The notes under the pieces were generated by a model. The model searched no databases and was not told the origin of the DNA. It saw only the letters and a program-made list of their open reading frames with translations. Below are positions 57,373 to 64,000 of a stretch of 64,000 bases of DNA, one piece after another (the stretch's first letter is position 1; every line of letters starts with the position of its first letter). Both the position numbers and the translations under genes were made by a program. This DNA is from Lingula anatina (lineage: Eukaryota > Brachiopoda > Lingulata > Lingulida > Lingulidae): assembly GCF_001039355.2 (NCBI RefSeq), contig NW_019773581.1, positions 1-64,000 of the forward strand, given 5' to 3'.

Positions 57373-57965
57373 TAAACAAAGGTTTAATGTATAGGGTCCT
57401 TTTTTTTCAGAAAAAAAAGCTTCTTGAAATTCTTAGCTACAGCCTGCCTAGGATTTTCTAGTATAGGACGAAGAGTAAACTTTTTTCAAAGTATACACTA
57501 TATAATCTCCAAGCCGACTGATATACGCTTATACCTAATGTTAATTTAATCTTTAATTAACATGTTTTTAATTATGCTTAAAAAACTTTTTATCAGATGC
57601 AAAAACATTATATACAAAACAATGCGCACTTTCCTGCATTGAGTTTTGAATGCGCTTTTACCTTCCAACAATAAAATGGTAGAAAACCGATGTAACCTGT
57701 TTATATCACTGAAATCTCATTGCTGTATTACTGATATTATCTTTATAAACATTCACACAAAATTAAAGGAATTGGTAGTGTAAGTCGCTGCTTAGTCTAC
57801 AATCAGATAATCTAGTTTCAATTAAGTTACAGAAAGCGTGCTCAGCATTTATACCCTGCAAACATATTTTTTAAAATTGCTGTAATTAAATAGGCTACAT
57901 GTACAACATTTGGAGCCGTCATAAGCTAAGATTCACCATTACAGCTATGAAACATAAGTATGCCG

Positions 57966-60900
57966 TTAATTTATTGCGTTGCCTAATTCAGCCTCGATTT
58001 CCGCGAGGGGACCATCCAGGTATCCATTAAGAACGCGCAAATATTCATCACTAGTACTGCTATAGGGGTCACTGTTCACATAGATGCTACTGTCTCTAAC
58101 GCAGCGCGACCCGGGTTCTTGACCTGCCGTTCGCTTCTTGACCTCGTTTCCGTTTTCCTCTGCGTCACTTCCGCTAGCCACATCGAGGCGGAAGGAGTCG
58201 TGGTTCAGGTAGATGTCGGATTGCCGGTTGTCTTGAGCGGCGGTGTCGGTCCATTTCCTGTCTCGGAATGAGTTGTGGTGATCCATATCGGCATACAGAC
58301 TATCGCTCACTGTCTGGCGCTTATTACCGACTGAATACGTATCCGTTGTTGAGGCATCCGATCCATGATATCCAGTCTGTGGTTGATCAAAAGAATAGGT
58401 ATCTACTGCAGAGGAATCAAATTCTTGATATTCGGCCTGTGGCGATTCTAAAGAATAGGTGTCCATAGCGGGGTGGCTGTGTTCAGCCTGTTGGAAGCCT
58501 ACGGAATACGTGTCCACAGCAGATGTACGATTTTGCTGAAAGTGTTCGTGTGCTTGTTCTGGTAGGGTGCCCAAAGACGAAGGAGGCAAGCCGTCGATCT
58601 CGGGATAATGATTCGCATATTCTACCTCCCCCTCTCCCTGTTCAGAGTCTGTCTGGTCAGTTAAGGTGTACACATCACAACTTTCCGAGGTTGTGGTCGC
58701 GTGGTATCCCGAATCACGCTGGGATTTAGGTCTGTCATGCCCGTGTGTAGGGTGAGAGCGATGGGCCGCGGGAACTGGGATGAGGGACTTCTCCAGAGGA
58801 GGCACGGCATAATAATCTTCGTCATCGGCGCCTTTTAAATCATCGTAATCCTCCTCCTCCTCCTCGCGTTCCTCGGCGATGCAGTATGTGATATGCTGAG
58901 TGCTGGTGTTACTTGAATGCTTGGCATTGGAGCTGTGGCCCGAGCTGTTTTTACTATAGGTGGCGCCAGAGGAGAAATTGGTATCTGTGCTTATTCTGAA
59001 GTCAGTTTCGGTGGATGAGTAACGGTAGTCAGCTAGACTGGTGTGTATGTACACCCTGTCCTCGTCTCCCGTGAGTCCTTTCGTATAGGAAGCCGTGAGG
59101 AGAGTGCTTTTAGAGTTGGAGTTTGAGTTGGAGTGAACGGAAGTGAGGTCGGCGCAGCCGTCATTTTCAAGACCATTTCTGATCCCGAGACTTCCGCTTC
59201 CTCTGCCCTGGTACTGGCTCTTGAACAGGTCCTCGTTTTCAAGGTTGACGGGTATCTTTGATTTCCTAATAAAATATGTATGGATATAAAATCGTAATAC
59301 ATGTGGACAATTTCAAATTAATCTTCCTCATTACTAACGTTTGGTATATGCATTCATTCTTTAGCAATCACATACATAACAACCTTCAATTGGTACTTTG
59401 TGTAACATATATTGATATTGTATTCAGAATGTTATAAATGTGCCTGCACAGCACTTGGCGTCATTTCACAGTGTCTAAAACCCTCCACACGGTTTATTTT
59501 TTCCACTGCAAAATTTGTATTAGCAACCGATGAGTGAAGAGGAGAAGCAGTTGCTTCTATTATTCTCGTCATCATTAAATAAACAAACAAAAAAAAAATT
59601 ATATGAATCAAAGAGGAGAAAATTAAGATGATAGCTGGAGAAAAGTCCCGTTGTTGCTGTTATAAAATGAATAATTATAAATGAAAATGTAATATCAAAA
59701 TAATAATATAAAATTCATGGAATGTTCATTAGACTGTACAACATAAAATATTTGATTTACAGTGTACAAACAGGCTATATAATTGATGACAGTGGCGCAC
59801 GCGCGATGACGTCAAACATACACTGTGTACAGTACATGTACATCCATGTGAAGAACGTGATTTAGTATGTACACAGATTAAATCAATGCTGCTTTTACGT
59901 TTAAAGGTTTATCTTTGTACATGTAACTATATTTTTCGTGTTCGTGTACTTACTTGTAACTTAATATTTCCATGTACTCACTTGTAACTGTTTTCAATGT
60001 GCTCACTCGTTACTATATTTTAATGTACTCACTTGTAATTATACTGTTTTATGTACTCACTTGTAACTACATGTATATTACAGTGTATTTCTTGTACTCA
60101 CTTGCAACGGTGGGAAATGAAAATTGCGAGCATGATGATGACGGCCACTGTAAACACCAGTGAACATCCAATTCCCACTTTCACAGCTGTAAAAAAGATA
60201 ACGTGCAATTAGTTATAAACTGTGATGATATAAAAGGAAATCAATTAACCATTTAATCAGTCAATCCCTTGACTGCATGTTACTCGTCCAGAGACATGAG
60301 GGTTGAAGAGGCAGCGGCTCTCCTCCAGGCTGTTCTAGCTGACGGTGGCCTTGGTTAGGAGCTGTGGCATATTCATAGCTGTCCATAGCTCCTTCCGTTG
60401 TCGGACCAGCAATGTAATGGGAATGCAGCTATGTAAATAATAACCTATTATTTTCATGCAATAAGTCGGTTGTCACCAGGTCAAAGACCAAATGATGGAG
60501 TTTGTAAAAGGTTAATAATTAATTAAATAATTTATACTTTATCATTAATTAATTAATTAACAATGGTAATTCAAAAATGATTTGTCAATAACGTACGGCT
60601 AGAATCCGTCAGCAGTGTATTAACTTTAAAATATTTGGTTTATTTTCCAAGATATAACTTCTTCAAGCGAAATTCCGTGCTGGTTCTTAAGTACTCTTGG
60701 TATAATACTGTTAGTGGTATCTATGTACCCACTGGAAGAAAATTGTCAAATGGGGATAGGGGGTTTGATTCTAAGTCGCATTTGTGATATTACAGGGCCT
60801 AAACATTATGGGTTTGCTTTTCTGACTATTATCATTGTCCGATGGACCTAACTGGTTGTATTTCCAACATATCCATGACTCATACTACGTGTTATCATGA

Positions 60901-61853
60901 TCTGTATATAGTGACGGTTTTCCTTCGATGGCACATACAGGGAGGGTCCAGGAGGGTCACAGCGAGCAGGTACCTCTCCTACCCCCTCCCCACCCTCTTC
61001 TCTTTCCTCAGCAAACAGCATAATGAGCAAAACGAGACAACATAAAGTAGTGTTTTACCATTCCTTGCATATCAAAATAAAGGTGTCCCCGTCGACTGTT
61101 TTAGACAATTTTGCAATCACCCCCCCAAACACACACACACACACACACACACAGTCCCAGATCCGCCATTGACAGCATGTTTCCAATTATATAAGATTTC
61201 AGGTGTGTTATTCAAAGTGGCTTGGTGTATATCATCACCAATCTGCTGTTATCTCATAGATAAACTGATACCAAATTGATGTAATCGCCTCCAAAACTAA
61301 CGGCAATTTAAACCAGGTGGATTCTGACCCGAGAGACATGGCATTATTTGTAATTGTTAACTCTGGGCGTATATTGACACGTCGCATCGATATGCCATAT
61401 TAGAGGACGATGATTTTATCGTATTTAAATAGACAACATGGGTAACAGCAGATGAAGGTATATTTGCTCTAGAATCAATTGAAACCCGTATGTTATTGAA
61501 CTAATGTGCTTGGGACATACATATGCGCATGGCGAAATAGGAAATGGTACATTGTAGGCATGCTATTACAATAATTTGGTTTTTACATTGTTATACAATT
61601 ATTGCAATGTGCTCATTTTATCTGCCGCACCTTGCCAAGAGAATGACAAGAACGTTTAAATAACTTGAATAAAGTTTAAATATTCTATCACGGCAATAAT
61701 GCATTTGGTGCATGTGACAATACCTGTTGGTAAGCGACCAAACCATTCCAGGAGGGCGACTATTGGGTCGGGGGGCGCGGTTGCCTGTGGCGTAATACTG
61801 GTAGTAGTAGTGTTGTTTGTCCACGGAGGCGGCCAGTAGCCTTGAGTTGCCAT
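57966..61853 (-). CDS. Single-pass protein with minimal ectodomain and long DTYS-repeat tail
   Basis: Minus-strand exons 61853-61724, 60186-60102 and 59265-57966 join in phase (1, then 2) to 1515 bases, 504 residues. The N-terminal part is only about 43 residues, Thr/Pro-rich with an NNT sequon. One transmembrane span follows (VGIGCSLVFTVAVIIMLAIF) and then a tail of about 434 residues. The tail is Ser/Asp/Glu-rich and contains DYYAVPP (YxxP type), VYTLTD, EVEYANHYPE and four DTYS(V/L/F) units: DTYSVGFQQ, DTYSLESPQ, DTYSFDQPQ and DTYSVGNKR. DSLYADM, DIYLNHDS and SSIYVNSDPY (YxN type) follow. No classical signal peptide is seen, so either an upstream exon is missing or the protein inserts by its transmembrane span alone. 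An in-frame upstream ATG exists at 61928. No catalytic domain. It looks like a phosphotyrosine scaffold or receptor; ligand and partners are unknown. Confidence 0.78.
59266..60101. other. Intron of the DTYS-tail gene
   Basis: Non-coding. It contains a TGTACTCACTTGTAACT-like sequence repeated about five times (59950-60110), so the true GTGAGTACA splice donor of the transmembrane exon is preceded by decoy copies. Confidence 0.55.
61132..61154. repeat. (AC)n microsatellite
   Basis: Short AC run in the first intron of the DTYS-tail gene. Confidence 0.9.
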
Positions 61854-63232
61854 GGCCTGGGTGTTGTGATACCTAAGTTTTATACAACAATGAGATACGA
61901 CAATGGAGATTCTGTATGATATGTTCATGTAATTAGACGTACATTATCTGTAACATAAGTTTGTTTTCTGTAAAACCTCAGCATAATTATTGTGTTTGCA
62001 ACCGGATCCTACTGATGAGAAATTATTGTAACATTTCATTTAAAAGTGAAAACAAGTTTTTTTTTTGGAAATATTGCAATTTCGCATATCATCTTCGATA
62101 CTTATTTTGGTATTGGGCAAAATACAAAACGATTCCCTCAACAAACAATAGACTTAACCAGCTACATAAATACAAATAGACAAAATCAAATACCTTACCT
62201 CTTAACGTTGTCGATTATCTGTTAAAAGCTTCCAACAGTACAAAACAAGACAGGCGTGTTTCATGCATAGTGATTACAGATCCAACGCTGAAAACGACTG
62301 CTATCGCTTTACTGATTGCGCACCGTGTGTCTGAATTTGGACAAAGTGATATCACCACCTATCAGTGGCCGGTCTGATAAATCAGATACCTTAACTGTGT
62401 TATCTGTTTGCTGTTCCCTGCAATCGTTCCGGGGTCTACTTCCATAGCTGATGAGTGCAAGTGGATTTGGTCACAGAAAAAAACGAACAATGCGTTCCTT
62501 TTTATACAAAGACGTTCCGTAGATACACGGTCCGAGCTTATAATAAGATTATTTGTTGTCTCTTAACCAAGAGTTGTGAATGATTTTTAGCATAATTTTA
62601 GTGTACAAAAAAAAAAAAAAAAAAAAAAAACAATCAAATAAATAAATAAATAAAATCAACACACACATGGATGAAAAATAGTTGATCATCGGGAACTAAG
62701 CAAATTTTATCTAGCTTTTATCTAGTAACTGATTGAAATGTTGGGAAGCAAGACAGACTCCGAGCTGCAGCGTCAGACCCCACTCTCTCTGGCTCACTGA
62801 TAACACATTAACAACAAATTCAGGCAAAACCAGTGCGATATTTTATTTTAAGGGAAGGTCGTTAAACAAAATCACAGACTGAGCGACAAATTATTAAGGG
62901 ATTGAGAGAAACCCGCAATCTCTTTAGGTGTTGATATCAGCAATGGTTTGTGCGGCACATCTCAGATAATCCTCATTTTTTCTCTCTTTTTCCTTATCTG
63001 GCCGCCCCTCCCTGTCTTAGTAAGCCACAAAATTTATTTAAAAGTTGCAAAAGCAATATATTCTCCAAGCATTTACACTGTAACTCAAGCTATTTGGCGT
63101 TTGCATATGGTTGAAAGTTTGACAAGCTCTTCAAGTGAAATAAACATGATAAGACTGGAATTTATGAAAGTAATTGTTCCGTGTTAAGTTACTCTGCGTC
63201 CTGAAAAAAATGAGATAAATCTCTTTTTCAAA
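61854..63232. other. Spacer between the DTYS gene and the next minus-strand receptor
   Basis: No exon recognised. It contains an A-run (62609-62630) followed by an AATA array. It should include the 5' UTR and promoter of the DTYS gene and the 3' UTR of the following gene. Confidence 0.5.
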
Positions 63233-63656
63233 TCACTGATGATTATATAATTCGTTTTCCTTTAGCTCTACAAAATTCTGTGTTTCGTCTACATTTCTAT
63301 TTTTGGCTTTATTCGGTTTGCTGTATAAACGGCTCACATCTTCATCTCGATCACTATTTGCGTTATCCTTCTTCGGTCCATCTGAAATTTTGATGTCTGT
63401 CATTGCTGCCTTGCCAGTATGTTTAGATGGGTTATTTGTTGCGTATGCGTACGCATTTTCGTCCTCGAGAATGAGAGGTGCCATGCGTACACGGGGTGTT
63501 GCGTAACTGTACGCATTTGAATCCGTAGTATCTTTCGTACAATCTGCTGGAAGAACGGTGGAAGCATAGGCGTAAGTGTCTTGGTTTGTGTTTTTGTCCT
63601 GCACGCCACTTCGAGGAATTTCTGAATATTGAACACCGCCACTAGCCTGAGCCGCC
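63233..63656 (-). CDS. Last exon of a further tyrosine-tail receptor (partial)
   Basis: Only the final exon is inside the window: acceptor TTTTCACACAG then an open frame of 140 codons to TGA at 63233-63235. It encodes a hydrophilic, cytoplasmic-type tail. The repeats DTYAYAST, NAYSYATP and NAYAYATN are followed by SRLYSKPNKAK and a C-terminal VELKENELYNHQ. LY(A/S)KP and ENELY are shared with the tails of the sushi receptors at 41175 and 49366. The upstream phase (two bases carried in, completing Arg if they are AG) is also the same. The transmembrane and extracellular exons must lie beyond 64000. The ectodomain type is therefore unknown. Confidence 0.72.
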
Positions 63657-64000
63657 CTGTGTGAAAACAAATTATTTGCAGCGTAAGTACAATATCAATT
63701 AAGCAGTGCAAAAAAGCATACCTGTCGTTATTCTTTTTGTTTATTTAAAATATTTAATATTACAATTAAGGCAAGTTCTAGTACGAAGAGTACAATATCA
63801 ATTAGGCAATGCATAATACATCATTCCTATTGTTATTCTTTTTGTGTACTTCAAATATTCAATGTTCGATTCACGCGATTTCTAGGTACAAAGAGTGCAA
63901 CATCAGTTAAACAGTACATAATATAATATTCATATCGTTATTCTTTTTGAGTAGGCTTATTTCAAATATCAAAAATGTTAAGATAAAGGCAAGTATGAGT
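63657..64000. other. Intron at the window edge
   Basis: AT-rich sequence with three diverged copies of a segment containing AAGTACAATATCAATTA and ATTCTTTTTG (near 63685, 63790 and 63895), a short-range tandem repeat of about 105 bases. No exon seen. Confidence 0.5.

Larger units (their letters stand above)
56002..57965. other. Spacer between the small unknown gene and the DTYS receptor
   Basis: Non-coding apart from one unexplained minus-strand open frame (56037-56384). It contains a G-rich interspersed repeat at about 57262-57372 and otherwise AT-rich sequence. No RNA gene or long repeat recognised. Confidence 0.5.

Noticed and set aside
58268-58729. Plus-strand frames within the DTYS-tail exon
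   Set aside because: The minus-strand frame is 434 codons long, with repeats and correct splice phase; the plus frames are its shadows.

Overview
This window is eukaryotic, and most likely from a lophotrochozoan such as a bivalve mollusc. That placement is an inference. The coding regions are short exons joined by GT/AG introns in consistent phase. There is no prokaryotic operon structure, and the DNA is rich in microsatellites, fold-back mini-transposons and TACATGTA-type words. The protein families present (multi-ShKT proteins, GH18 chitinase-like proteins, RING/B-box/NHL TRIM proteins, C-type lectins, sushi/PAN/EGF receptors with tyrosine-rich tails) are typical of expanded families in those animals. 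All exon boundaries were read by eye from splice consensus and codon phase; no transcript evidence was available.

Layout. 469-5050 (+): 3' part of a secreted protein with at least 16 ShKT domains. 6213-7379: four tRNA-Ala genes on the minus strand; two more tRNA-Ala genes and one tRNA fragment lie in introns of the next gene. 9595-18600 (+): a ten-exon GH18 chitinase-like gene with an intact DxxDxDxE motif, a transmembrane segment and a long cytoplasmic tail. About 17675-28860: a direct tandem duplication of roughly 5.5 kb. Each unit holds the chitinase-like last exon, a TRIM gene and an orphan last exon of a secreted-protein gene. In unit 2 the chitinase exon is decayed and the TRIM frame carries a one-base insertion. 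29621-30663: a TTAA-flanked piggyBac-type remnant. 30869-32452 (+): the multi-exon secreted-protein gene whose last exon is repeated in the two units. 33292-37216 (-): a secreted PAN/EGF/C-type lectin.

41175-47120 and 49366-53599 (+): two paralogous single-pass receptors (sushi-like, PAN-like, EGF-like, CCP repeats, transmembrane, tyrosine tail). 54891-56001 (-): a small two-exon gene of unknown function. 57966-61853 (-): a single-pass protein with a tiny ectodomain and a tail of about 434 residues containing repeated DTYS motifs. 63233-63656 (-): the last exon of a further receptor, whose tail shares the LY(A/S)KP and ENxLY/ENxIY motifs with the two sushi receptors.

Taken together, the window looks like a recognition and signalling neighbourhood: secreted lectin and ShKT proteins, a membrane-tethered chitinase-like protein, intracellular TRIM proteins, and several single-pass receptors built on what appears to be a common transmembrane-plus-tyrosine-tail exon cassette. 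An immune or phagocytic role is an inference from family membership, not something the DNA shows. Small transposons are abundant. Two of them are present in only one unit of the tandem duplication, so they inserted after it.
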